DNA of 31,375 bases from JANMQK01 sp031370485. Its GTDB lineage: Bacteria > Acidobacteriota > Polarisedimenticolia > Gp22-AA2. The stretch covers positions 1 to 31,375 of the forward strand of contig JANMQK010000044.1 of NCBI GenBank assembly GCA_031370485.1. The letters are read 5' to 3'. The position numbers and the translations under genes were made by a program. Of the stretch, positions 16,152-24,195 are shown piece by piece (positions within the stretch are counted from its first letter, which is position 1; every line of letters starts with the position of its first letter). Below the pieces are notes generated by a model that did no database searches, had not been told where the DNA came from, and saw nothing but the letters and a program-made list of their open reading frames with translations.

Positions 16152-18343
16152 CGCTCCCCCCGCACCGCCCGGTCAAGCCGGAAGGTCGCGCGCATCGCCG
16201 CCTCGACCTCCCGCGGCGTGATGATCCGGGATGTCCCGCCCCGAAGCGCCCGGCCGATCTCCTCCCACATGGAGGCGATCCCCTTGTCCTGCGCGGCCAG
16301 CTCGATCGAGCCCCCCGGCCCCCCATGCACCGACAGTCGGCGGAAATCGTCCAGGACGAGCGACGCCCCCCCCTTGAAAATCTCCAGCCGCTCCTTCGCC
16401 AGGCCGGGATCACCCAGACCGGTGTAGGCGAGGACCGCCCGCGATCCGCCGCTGAAATCGAGGAGGGCGGCGAACGAGTCGCTCGCGATCACCCTGGCGC
16501 CGTCCGAGGGGAGGGCCCGCGCCTCGATGCCCTCCAGCCGCTCGCCCGTCAGGAAGAGCAGCAGGTCGAGAAAATGGCAGCACTCTCCGACGATCCGCCC
16601 TCCTCCCACGTCGGGGTCGTTGACCCAGTGCCCCGCGGGCAGGGCGCCGGCGTTGACCCGGTAGACCGCGAGCGTCGGGCCGGAGAGCCGCTCGAGCACC
16701 TCGCGGGCGCGGCCCGCCAGGGGGCTGTAGCGCCGGTTGAAACCGACCGCCAGGAGGCGGCGCGCCGCGCGCGCCGCGTCGAGAAGCGGTCCCAGATCGG
16801 CCTCGTCGAGGCAGAGCGGCTTCTCCACGAACACGTGCTTGCGTGCCCGCAGCGCCTCGAGGACCTGGAATGCATGCAGGTTGTGGCGCGTGCCGATGGC
16901 GACCAGGTCGACCGAATCGTCCGACAGGATCTCGCGCAGGTCGCCCGCCGCGCGCGCCACCCCGAACTTACGGGCCACCTCCCGCGCACGCACCGGCGAG
17001 GCGGCCACCACCGAGCGCAGGGCGAACCCGCGCGTCCTGCGCAGGGCAGGCAGGTGCGCCGCCTTCACGAAATCCCCGGCCCCACAGAACCCCACGCCGA
17101 TTACCGCCGCGCTTTGCGGCAACGGCTCGAACGGCACCTCGTCGACGAGGCCGCCGGGCGCCCCCCCGGCGCGCGGCGCCGGCGCGGAACTCCCCGGCGC
17201 CTCCACGGCGGGCGCGTCCGGGTAGCGCAGGACGATTCCCAGTGGCGAGCCCCCGGGCGCGGGGATGTCCAACGCCTCGTAGCCCGCGGGCGCCTCGCCG
17301 AGCGTCAGCACCCGATCGATGAGCGGCCGCACGCGCACCGAGCCGTCGCACAGGAGCGCGAGAAACGCCCCCAGGTTGCGGTTCTCGGTCCACCGCACAA
17401 ACGCGGGCGGGTAGTCGATCCCCTTCTCCTCGTAGGCCGGGTCGTAGCGCCCCGGACCGTAGGAGGTGCTGATCAGGAGATCCAGCTCCTTCTCGTACAT
17501 GAGCGACCGGTCGATCTCCAGCCCCACGTCGCCGACGACGACCACCGTCCCTTTCTTGCGGCAGAGGCGCATCGCGAGGTTCGCGACCTCGCTCCCCCTG
17601 GAGGCGGCGCAGATCAGCACGGCGTCCGCCGAGAGCCCGCCCGTCCTGCGCGGCACCTCCTCGCGCGGATCGACGGCCGCCAGGTCGTACGCCTCGATGC
17701 CCAGGTCGCGGCAGCGTCCGGCGCGCCCGGGATCCAGGTCGAACCCGATGACGCGCGCCCCCGCGGCGCGGAGAATCTGCGCGGCCAGGCTGCCGATCAG
17801 TCCGAGACCCAGGACCACCGCGCACTCCCCGATCGCGATCCGCGAGCGGCGAACAGCCTGAAGCGCTATCGCCCCCAGGGTCGCGAAGGCGGCCTCCTCG
17901 AGCGGCACCCCGGGAGGAACCGGGACGACCAGGTTTCGTGGAACGGCGATCCACTCGGCGTGGCAGGCGAAACCGGCCCCGGCGCACGCGACCGGCGTTC
18001 CCGGCGGCAGGTCGGAGACCCCTCGGCCCACCGCGTGGACGTGGCCACTGGCCGCGTAGCCGGGAGCCAGCGCGGAGGGCTCCTCGCGGGCCCGCAGCCT
18101 TTCTAGGACCCCGCCCGGGCCCTCCTCCTTGAGGATTTCGAAGGCGCGCCGGATCCGTCCCGGCTGGACCGCGTCCCTGAGAAGCGACGACTCCCCGGTG
18201 GCGCGCAGGGCGCTGCGCTCCGTCCCGGCGCTCAGCACCGAGTAGGCGGTCCGCACCAGCACCCGTCCCGCCTCGGCCGCGGGGACCGGCACCTCCTCCA
18301 CCACCGCCTTCCCACCGAGGAGCAGCACCTGCTTCATGGTCAT
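16148..18343 (-). CDS. Bi-domain oxidoreductase: zinc-less MDR dehydrogenase fused to Gfo/Idh/MocA domain
   Basis: A 731-residue natural fusion. Residues 1 to about 380 are a medium-chain dehydrogenase (ADH type) with the NAD(P) Rossmann motif GLGLIG (179-184). The usual catalytic-zinc ligands are absent: SAGTE (38-42) replaces the Cys region, and PGYAASG (94-100) replaces the His-Glu of GHE. A Pro/Ala-rich linker leads to a second Rossmann domain (VIGVGFCGAGDFVKAAHLPA) of the Gfo/Idh/MocA family. It has the EKP motif with Lys508 and the His of GECCHFLD. Such proteins are found beside heparinase-family genes in polysaccharide clusters, where they probably oxidise or epimerise sugar nucleotides or glycan residues. 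Translation overlaps both neighbours (ATGA at each end); ATG at codon 3 is an alternative start. Confidence 0.92.
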   Translation of the reverse strand: MTMKQVLLLGGKAVVEEVPVPAAEAGRVLVRTAYSVLSAGTERSALRATGESSLLRDAVQPGRIRRAFEILKEEGPGGVLERLRAREEPSALAPGYAASGHVHAVGRGVSDLPPGTPVACAGAGFACHAEWIAVPRNLVVPVPPGVPLEEAAFATLGAIALQAVRRSRIAIGECAVVLGLGLIGSLAAQILRAAGARVIGFDLDPGRAGRCRDLGIEAYDLAAVDPREEVPRRTGGLSADAVLICAASRGSEVANLAMRLCRKKGTVVVVGDVGLEIDRSLMYEKELDLLISTSYGPGRYDPAYEEKGIDYPPAFVRWTENRNLGAFLALLCDGSVRVRPLIDRVLTLGEAPAGYEALDIPAPGGSPLGIVLRYPDAPAVEAPGSSAPAPRAGGAPGGLVDEVPFEPLPQSAAVIGVGFCGAGDFVKAAHLPALRRTRGFALRSVVAASPVRAREVARKFGVARAAGDLREILSDDSVDLVAIGTRHNLHAFQVLEALRARKHVFVEKPLCLDEADLGPLLDAARAARRLLAVGFNRRYSPLAGRAREVLERLSGPTLAVYRVNAGALPAGHWVNDPDVGGGRIVGECCHFLDLLLFLTGERLEGIEARALPSDGARVIASDSFAALLDFSGGSRAVLAYTGLGDPGLAKERLEIFKGGASLVLDDFRRLSVHGGPGGSIELAAQDKGIASMWEEIGRALRGGTSRIITPREVEAAMRATFRLDRAVRGER

Positions 18344-20397
18344 GACCCGTCACCTATCTCCGGCGCGCCGCGCCCTTCGTCCAGGAGCAGCACCGAGAAG
18401 CGCGCGGTTACCGGGAGCCGGCCGGTCCATTCGTACCGCACGGCCCTCGACGGCTCGACCCGCCCGTAGGAGGGGGAGAAGAGCGCGTCGGCGACCCAGC
18501 CGCGCGCCCCTCCGGGGAGAAGCGCCGGCTGTATCGCGAATCGGACTCCTCCGGCTCGGCAGCGCGCCCCCTGATCCGCGTCGTCGAAGACCGCCTCGGT
18601 GCCGGGGGCCAGGGGGAAGAACCACTCGAGGCGGTGGGTCTCCCGGCCTTCAAGATGGTCCTCGATCACGAACCGGCGCTCCTTCTTGTTCAACAGGAGA
18701 ACCCGCCGGTGGAGGACCGGGTCGGCCAGCCGCATGTAGCCGCTGTGCTCCGCCTCCACCATGTCGAACCCGCCCCGCGAGTCGAACCGCAGGATCCGCG
18801 GCGCGTCGATGCCGGGGAGCTCGAAGGGGCGGTCCGGAAGCGGATTGATTTCCTGCCCGTCGACCCGCACCGTGGCGTGGGCCGCCGTCGAGCGGAAACG
18901 ATCGCGCAGCGCCCTGTCCGGTGTGTAGGCCCCGACACCGGGGTCGACCACCAGGTCCCGGCCCGCCGCCTGCAGGACCACCGAGAGCGTGTCGTTATGG
19001 GCATGCGCCCCGAGCCCCTTGAGGCCGACTTCCCCCGCGTCCAGGACCGCGTGCATGTCCTCGTGGCGCAGAACCGCGATCCCCGCCTGCGGGTAGACCC
19101 GGCCGGTCACCACGGGCATCGGCCGCCCGGCGGTGGACTCCAGCATCTCGATGCAGCGTTCGCCGAAGAACCAGAACGCCTCCTCCCAGCGCTCCCCGGC
19201 GAGGCTCATCAGCCGCGGATCGCCGTAGGCGCATGCCGCGACCGCCAGCAGGTACCGGTGGTCGCGCCGGTCGGCGTCGTACTCCCCGAGAATCTGCAGC
19301 CGGCCATCGTCATCGTCACCGATTGGAGGCGCCGTGCCGTCGGGGCGCGTGTAGTGCGCGACAAAATCGATCATGCCGCGCACGCGGTCGCGCAGCCCGG
19401 GCAGGCGGAAGCCGGAGCGCTCCATCAGGAGCAGCGCGGTGAGGTAGATCTCGGTCTTCAGCCGGTGATAGGCGATCGAGGCCTCGTAGTCGACGCCGTC
19501 CGGATGCGTTTGGACCCCGGCCTCGGCGACAATCTCCGCGATCGCGATTCCCTTCCAGGCGTCGGCCTCCGGCGCCCCCCGAAAGAGGACACCCAGGAAG
19601 AGCAGCCCCACGAGGTCCGACAGGTAGTGGTTGCTGCGCACCGGCCCCGTGTTCTCGAGATTGGCGGCGATGAAGCGGCCGTGGGCGAAGAGGCTCCGCT
19701 GGAACAGCGAGCCGAATTCGCGGTCGGCCAGGATCTCCGGGCGGAAGTAGCCGTAGCCCCAGACCCAGTTGACGGCGCGGATGGCGACGTCCATGGTGCA
19801 GGTCCAGTTCACGCCGTACCCGGTGCGGTTGCTCCCGATCCAGTCGAGGATCTGCGCGCGCGCCTCCTCGTAGTACCTGCGCTCCCCCGTCAGCCAGAAC
19901 GCCTGGCCGAGGGCCGGGAGGTGCTGGAAGCGCGACAGCTCCCACGGCACCTTCACGTCCCACCCCTTGCCGAACTCCGCCGCCAGGCCGTTTCGCAGAT
20001 CGTCGTGGTAGGCGCCGGAGTCGTAGACGTGCCCCGACTTGAAGTCCGCGTGCCACGGCAGCCGCGCCCCGAGAACGGTCGGACCGGAGCCGAGAAGATC
20101 GAAGCGGTGCGCGCAGGCCGCCTCCGCGGTGTTCACGATGCGCGAACAGCGCTCCTCGTGCCCATTGGCGAAGAACTCCGCCGCGACGCGGCGCGGCATG
20201 CCGGCGACGAAAAGCCTGCCGTCGTCGCGCGACGCGGCGTCCAGGACCTCCTCGATCGTCCCGAAGCGTCCGCCGAGATCCCGGAGAAACCCGTTCTCGC
20301 TCGGGAACGCCAGGTGCGCCCTGTCCTTGAGACGCCTCACGACGCGTCCCACCCGGCGCCGCAGCCCCCGCGCCGCGGCCATCGGATCGTAGGCCAT
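18340..20397 (-). CDS. Heparinase II/III-family protein
   Basis: A 685-residue protein with an N-terminal alpha-helical toroid-type region (about 90-400) and a C-terminal heparinase II/III domain. Key stretches are SNHYLSDLVGLLFLGVLF and DYEASIAYHRLKTEIYLTAL in the helical part, then GLGAHAHNDTLSVVL (His465, His467), VDPGVGAYTPDRALRDRFRS and TAAHATVRVDGQEI. No signal peptide is visible; the N-terminus is basic (MAYDPMAAARGLRRRVGR). That argues against a secreted degradative lyase and for a cytoplasmic role in glycan synthesis or editing, as is usual for members in polysaccharide biosynthesis clusters. The ATG at 20397 has GGAG nine bases upstream. A much longer open frame upstream overlaps the glycosyltransferase gene and is not real. 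The stop overlaps the dehydrogenase start (ATGA), consistent with a functional pair. Confidence 0.9.
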   Translation of the reverse strand: MAYDPMAAARGLRRRVGRVVRRLKDRAHLAFPSENGFLRDLGGRFGTIEEVLDAASRDDGRLFVAGMPRRVAAEFFANGHEERCSRIVNTAEAACAHRFDLLGSGPTVLGARLPWHADFKSGHVYDSGAYHDDLRNGLAAEFGKGWDVKVPWELSRFQHLPALGQAFWLTGERRYYEEARAQILDWIGSNRTGYGVNWTCTMDVAIRAVNWVWGYGYFRPEILADREFGSLFQRSLFAHGRFIAANLENTGPVRSNHYLSDLVGLLFLGVLFRGAPEADAWKGIAIAEIVAEAGVQTHPDGVDYEASIAYHRLKTEIYLTALLLMERSGFRLPGLRDRVRGMIDFVAHYTRPDGTAPPIGDDDDGRLQILGEYDADRRDHRYLLAVAACAYGDPRLMSLAGERWEEAFWFFGERCIEMLESTAGRPMPVVTGRVYPQAGIAVLRHEDMHAVLDAGEVGLKGLGAHAHNDTLSVVLQAAGRDLVVDPGVGAYTPDRALRDRFRSTAAHATVRVDGQEINPLPDRPFELPGIDAPRILRFDSRGGFDMVEAEHSGYMRLADPVLHRRVLLLNKKERRFVIEDHLEGRETHRLEWFFPLAPGTEAVFDDADQGARCRAGGVRFAIQPALLPGGARGWVADALFSPSYGRVEPSRAVRYEWTGRLPVTARFSVLLLDEGRGAPEIGDGS

Positions 20398-20402
20398 GCG
20401 AT

Positions 20403-22040
20403 TCAGCTCCACCTTACGAGTCCCATCGTCTCGAGGCGCGCGACAAGCGCCTTCGCGTTCGCCCCCCACGTGTGCCGCTCGAGGGCGCGCAGCCGCGCCG
20501 CCGCCCCCAACCGCTCTCTCATGTCCGGAGAATCGATCAGCCGCACGATGGCGTGGGCGAGCGACGCGTCGTCCGCCGGGGGCACCAGGATGCCGGTCCG
20601 TCCGTCCTCGAGGACCTCGCCGATCTGCTCCAGCCGGCTCGCCACGATCGACTTTCCCATCGCCATGTACTCGAAGAGCTTGGTCGGCGAACCGAAGAAC
20701 CGGGTGCCGTCCGGGTTGGGCACGTGGGGCGCGGCCAGGATGTCCATGGCGGCGAGATGGGCGGGGCCCTCGTCCTGCGGCACGAGGCCCGTGAACAGGA
20801 CGCGATCGCCCAGTCCTGACTCGCGCACGATCGCCTCGGTCCGCGCCCGTTCCGGTCCGTCCCCCACGAACAGCACCCGGCAGCCGGGGCGTTCCTTGAG
20901 CACGATCGACGCGGCCCGGGCCAGGACCGGCGCGCCGTGCCAGGCCCCGAAGGTGCCGATGAATCCGACGACGATCCGCCCCTCGATTCCCAGGCGGCGG
21001 CGCACCGGCCCGCCGTCGGCCCCGGGGTGATAGCGCCCGGTATCGACCCCGTTCGGCAGCACGAGAATCCTCTCCGCTTCGACACCCCGTGCCAGAAGCT
21101 CCTCGCGCAAAACACTCGAGACCACGATGATCAGATCGGCGTGCCTCAGGTTGGCTTCCTCGAGGCCCACGAACAACGCGCGACGCCGGAACGGACGGTC
21201 CCAGTGATCGGCGACCCAGATCTCCGAGCCGTTGTACTCCAGGACGAGCGGCCGGTCGAGCGAGCGGGACAGGTCGACCCCGGCGCAGGTGGCCGGGTCG
21301 AACCGGTGGTAGATGAGATCGGCCGGCTCGCGGGACAGGACCGCCGCCGCCCCGACCGTGAAGCGCAGCCCGTGGGCCAGACGGGGCAGCTCGCGGCCGA
21401 TGTTGTAGCGCCGGTCCCGCGGCACGAGGTGGACGAGGTGCCGTTCGGGGTCGATCGAGGCCGGAGTGCAGGTGCTGATGAAGAACAGGTCGGCCCCCGC
21501 CTGCCTTAGCCCCGAGGCGGTCCCCGCGACATGCCCCACGGAGCCTCCAGCCGCGACTCCCCCCCACAGATCCGATCTCAGGTAGGCGATGCGCCGTCCG
21601 GTCGCCCGGCGGGGGGTGTGGCGCGGCACGCGCAGCAGATGCCGTACCCGGTGGGCCACCTGGAATAGAGCCAGACCGCCCGACATGAGGCCGCGGGCGA
21701 GGGCCGGCAGGTCGCGGGCCACGAACAGCGCGGCCGACAGCGGGAGACGCCTTCCCGAGGCGTCCAGGAGATAGCGGCGCGTCGCCAGCGGGAGCGCCCC
21801 GAGCGCCTGGAGACGCCACAGGTTTTCATGACTGTCGAGATCGTCGCTCAGCATCACCAGCTCGTCGAGGCCGAGCGAACGGAGACGGCGCACGAAACTC
21901 ATCGCGTCGTCCCCTTTCAGATCCTCGCGCCGCAGCGCGCGCAGCTTCCGCCCGGGGAGGATCCTGGGCAGATCCTTCTCCGCCCTCCCGGGATCGGTCA
22001 CCAGGAGGAGCACCGCAGCGGAAGGCGTCCCCACGCTCAT
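20403..22040 (-). CDS. GT-B glycosyltransferase (GT4-type) with unusual N-terminal extension
   Basis: A 545-residue protein, about 150 residues longer than a normal GT4 enzyme. Residues from about 150 onward form the glycosyltransferase: RRIAYLRSDLWGGVAAGGSV (acceptor half), VLPNGVDTGRYHPG at the domain junction, GRIVVGFIGTFGAWHG, and the donor-site region FGSPTKLFEYMAMGKSIVAS. The first 145 residues or so are unlike GT-B folds. They contain LDELVMLSDDLDSHENLWRL and LPLATRRYLLDASGR, then a hydrophobic stretch around 100-130 that may bind the membrane. I do not recognise this domain. The ATG overlaps the methyltransferase TGA (ATGA). The stop is five bases before the heparinase-family start and overlaps its ribosome binding site, so the two are probably co-translated. 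The enzyme should add one sugar to the lipid-linked glycan. Confidence 0.88.
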   Translation of the reverse strand: MSVGTPSAAVLLLVTDPGRAEKDLPRILPGRKLRALRREDLKGDDAMSFVRRLRSLGLDELVMLSDDLDSHENLWRLQALGALPLATRRYLLDASGRRLPLSAALFVARDLPALARGLMSGGLALFQVAHRVRHLLRVPRHTPRRATGRRIAYLRSDLWGGVAAGGSVGHVAGTASGLRQAGADLFFISTCTPASIDPERHLVHLVPRDRRYNIGRELPRLAHGLRFTVGAAAVLSREPADLIYHRFDPATCAGVDLSRSLDRPLVLEYNGSEIWVADHWDRPFRRRALFVGLEEANLRHADLIIVVSSVLREELLARGVEAERILVLPNGVDTGRYHPGADGGPVRRRLGIEGRIVVGFIGTFGAWHGAPVLARAASIVLKERPGCRVLFVGDGPERARTEAIVRESGLGDRVLFTGLVPQDEGPAHLAAMDILAAPHVPNPDGTRFFGSPTKLFEYMAMGKSIVASRLEQIGEVLEDGRTGILVPPADDASLAHAIVRLIDSPDMRERLGAAARLRALERHTWGANAKALVARLETMGLVRWS

Positions 22041-22900
22041 TTCACGGCCTCAATCACAACGTACCATCCCCAACGCTGCTCGAGGGCTTTCATGAGCCGC
22101 TCCGGCACCCATTTCAGGAACCAGGCATCCCCACGGTTGAGATGGACGATACGCGTCCGGACCCGGGTAAAGTCGCGTGCCATGGCGCGACAGGCGGAGG
22201 CGGAGAACACCCTCGTGAGGGGGTTGGTGTTCCCGTCGGTGCTGCGCGCCAGGTGGTCGCTCAGGCGAAAATTCCGCAGCCGGCCTCCGCGGCCCAGAAG
22301 TCGTTTCGCCAAGTCCTCTGTGGCCCAGTAAAGGCAGATCTGGAAGCGGTAATGCAGGGAATTCCGGTGGTAGAGGAGGATCGTCGCGCTTCCGCCCGGC
22401 TTGAGCACGCGGTGAATCTCACGGACGGCACCTTCGGTGTCGGGTGTATGGTGCAGGACCCCGTTCGAGTAGACGAAATCGAACTTTTCGTCGGGAAACG
22501 GCAGCCGTTCCGCGTCCCCCCGCAGGAACCGCCCCCGCTGGCCGAAGAAGGAGAAGCGCCGGGCCGCCAGCTCGAGATGACGCCAGGTCAGGTCGAGACC
22601 CACGACCCGCGCCCCGCCGCGCGCGAACTCCAGAAGGTCGGTTCCCATCCCGCAGCCGACCTCGAGCATGAACTCCCCGCTGTGCCGGTCGAACCCGGCG
22701 ACCTCCCGCATCCAGGGTCCGTAGTCCACGTAGCGAAAATGGGAGTGTTCCTCGAACCACCCTTTGCTGAACTCGGGGTGGGTCGGCCGGAAATCGGGGT
22801 GGCGGGCGGCGATCGGGTTTTCCGACCAGTGCTCGGCCGTGCGAAGCTTGATCCTGTTACGCGGGTCGTTCGTATCACGCCGGGAGGCGTTGACGCTCAT
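22037..22900 (-). CDS. Class I SAM-dependent methyltransferase
   Basis: A 287-residue methyltransferase. Motif I LEVGCGMGTD is at about 79-88, followed by the acidic GLDLTWRHLE, then GDAERLPFPDEKFDFVYSNG and VLHHTPD, and a post-motif LKPGGSATILLYHRNS. This is the Methyltransf_11/25 pattern. After the core come about 90 basic residues ending in EQRWGWYVVIEAVK. In this cluster it probably methylates a sugar or another small group on the glycan, but the acceptor cannot be read from the sequence. The start is ATG at 22900, with GAGG six bases upstream. An in-frame GTG at 22906 overlaps the flippase stop but sits directly against that GAGG, so it is less likely. The stop overlaps the next gene as ATGA. 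Confidence 0.88.
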   Translation of the reverse strand: MSVNASRRDTNDPRNRIKLRTAEHWSENPIAARHPDFRPTHPEFSKGWFEEHSHFRYVDYGPWMREVAGFDRHSGEFMLEVGCGMGTDLLEFARGGARVVGLDLTWRHLELAARRFSFFGQRGRFLRGDAERLPFPDEKFDFVYSNGVLHHTPDTEGAVREIHRVLKPGGSATILLYHRNSLHYRFQICLYWATEDLAKRLLGRGGRLRNFRLSDHLARSTDGNTNPLTRVFSASACRAMARDFTRVRTRIVHLNRGDAWFLKWVPERLMKALEQRWGWYVVIEAVK

Positions 22901-22902
22901 TC

Positions 22903-24195
22903 TCACCCTCGACGCAGGCCCAGAAGGCCCATAACTTCCTCGGGAGCCATCACCAGGCTTTCACGCAACCTGCCGCCCCTGCGCTTCCTGAAGGCGCCGA
23001 AGCCCACCGTGGCCATCGCGGCGTACGCCACCGTCGAGGCGGCGGCCGCGCCGACGATGCCGTAGCGCGGCAGCAGGAAGAGGTTCAGCAGGACGTTGAG
23101 CACCGCTCCGACGCAGGGGGCGGCAACGGTCACCCACGGCATCCCCTGTCCGCCGAAATGGTTCATCAGCACTCCGTTCAGCCCCACGGCCCAGATCCCC
23201 GGCACCAGCCACCGGAGGGCCACGGCGGCTTCGCCAAACGGCGGTCCGTAGAGGAAGGACACTACCGGGCCGACCAGCACCCAGGCCACGGCGCAGAGCA
23301 GGCCGAGGAGAAGAGCCGTGTGGCGGATGACCCTGGAGGTCACCTCCTCCTGGCGATCCGCCTGCTCACTCGCTATGCGGGGGAACAGGAGCATCCCGAT
23401 CGTCATCGGCACGAGGAGAAGCGTGTCGGCGATCTGCACGGTGATCGAATAGACCCCGGCCTGCGCGGCGCCGCAGTAGTAGTTCACCAGGAGCATGTCG
23501 GACCGGAGGACGACGAACGACATCAGGCAGGAAAGGTACACCTTCCCGCCGAACCCGATCATCCTCCTGAACAGGGCGGAGTCGAGGCGGAACCCGGACG
23601 GCACGAGCCGTCGGCAATAGACAACCGAGGCCAGCGCGAACACGGCGCTCGTGACGGCGAACAGCACGACGGCCCCCTGCGCCCCGCCCCCCAGCAGGAC
23701 GAGGTAGACCGCGAGGGCAAGGAAGGTCAGGGTCTTGCCGGCCCCCTCGAAGACGTTGAACGCCTTCACCTCGCGCATGCCCAGGAGGCAATTCTGGAAC
23801 AGGAGCATCATGAAGTGGAACGGCAGGGCCGCCGCCGTCACGGCGATGAGCGCGAAGGGAATCCCGGGAAACCAGGAGGGCCGCAACAAGCCCGCCGCGA
23901 CCGCGCCGAGCCCGCCGAGCCCCCCCAGGAAGAGGCTGAGCCACAAGGAATTCCCGAGGACCGCGGGGGCGGCCCCCGGATCCTTCGCGACGTAGTAGAC
24001 GTTGCCGCTGTGAAGCCCCAGGTTTCCGAACTGCAGCGTCAGGCCGGTGATCACCGAGAGCGTGGCGAGCAGCCCGCGTCCCTCGGGACCGAGCCACCGG
24101 GCCGTGACGACACTGCTCAGGAGGCCGACCCCGACCATGGCGCCGCGCACGAGAAGCGTGAGGGTGGCGCGGTTCCTGAAGCTCATCTCGCCCAT
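22903..24195 (-). CDS. Wzx-type polysaccharide flippase (MOP superfamily)
   Basis: A 430-residue integral membrane protein with about 12 to 14 hydrophobic segments, the usual size for RfbX/Wzx lipid-linked oligosaccharide flippases. The N-terminus MGEMSFRNRATLTLLVRGAM, and the region GLHSGNVYYVAKDPGAAPAV followed by LGNSLW, are typical of the polysaccharide biosynthesis family. It would move the undecaprenyl-linked glycan from the cytoplasmic to the periplasmic face for the two Wzy/ligase proteins. The ATG at 24195 shares its A with the TGA of the amidotransferase (TGATG); an alternative ATG lies 9 bases further in. The family call is firm; the substrate is not known. Confidence 0.88.
   Translation of the reverse strand: MGEMSFRNRATLTLLVRGAMVGVGLLSSVVTARWLGPEGRGLLATLSVITGLTLQFGNLGLHSGNVYYVAKDPGAAPAVLGNSLWLSLFLGGLGGLGAVAAGLLRPSWFPGIPFALIAVTAAALPFHFMMLLFQNCLLGMREVKAFNVFEGAGKTLTFLALAVYLVLLGGGAQGAVVLFAVTSAVFALASVVYCRRLVPSGFRLDSALFRRMIGFGGKVYLSCLMSFVVLRSDMLLVNYYCGAAQAGVYSITVQIADTLLLVPMTIGMLLFPRIASEQADRQEEVTSRVIRHTALLLGLLCAVAWVLVGPVVSFLYGPPFGEAAVALRWLVPGIWAVGLNGVLMNHFGGQGMPWVTVAAPCVGAVLNVLLNLFLLPRYGIVGAAAASTVAYAAMATVGFGAFRKRRGGRLRESLVMAPEEVMGLLGLRRG

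Noticed and set aside
16325..18106. Open frame of 593 codons on the plus strand
   Set aside because: It is antisense to the bi-domain oxidoreductase and has shadow-frame composition.
18340..20397. Heparinase-family protein as a secreted polysaccharide-degrading lyase
   Set aside because: There is no signal peptide, and translation is coupled to biosynthetic genes on both sides.
18340..21819. Apparent 1159-codon fusion upstream of the heparinase-family protein
   Set aside because: The first 474 codons overlap the glycosyltransferase gene in another frame and read as Arg/Gly/Pro-rich low-complexity protein. The ATG at 20397 has a good ribosome binding site.
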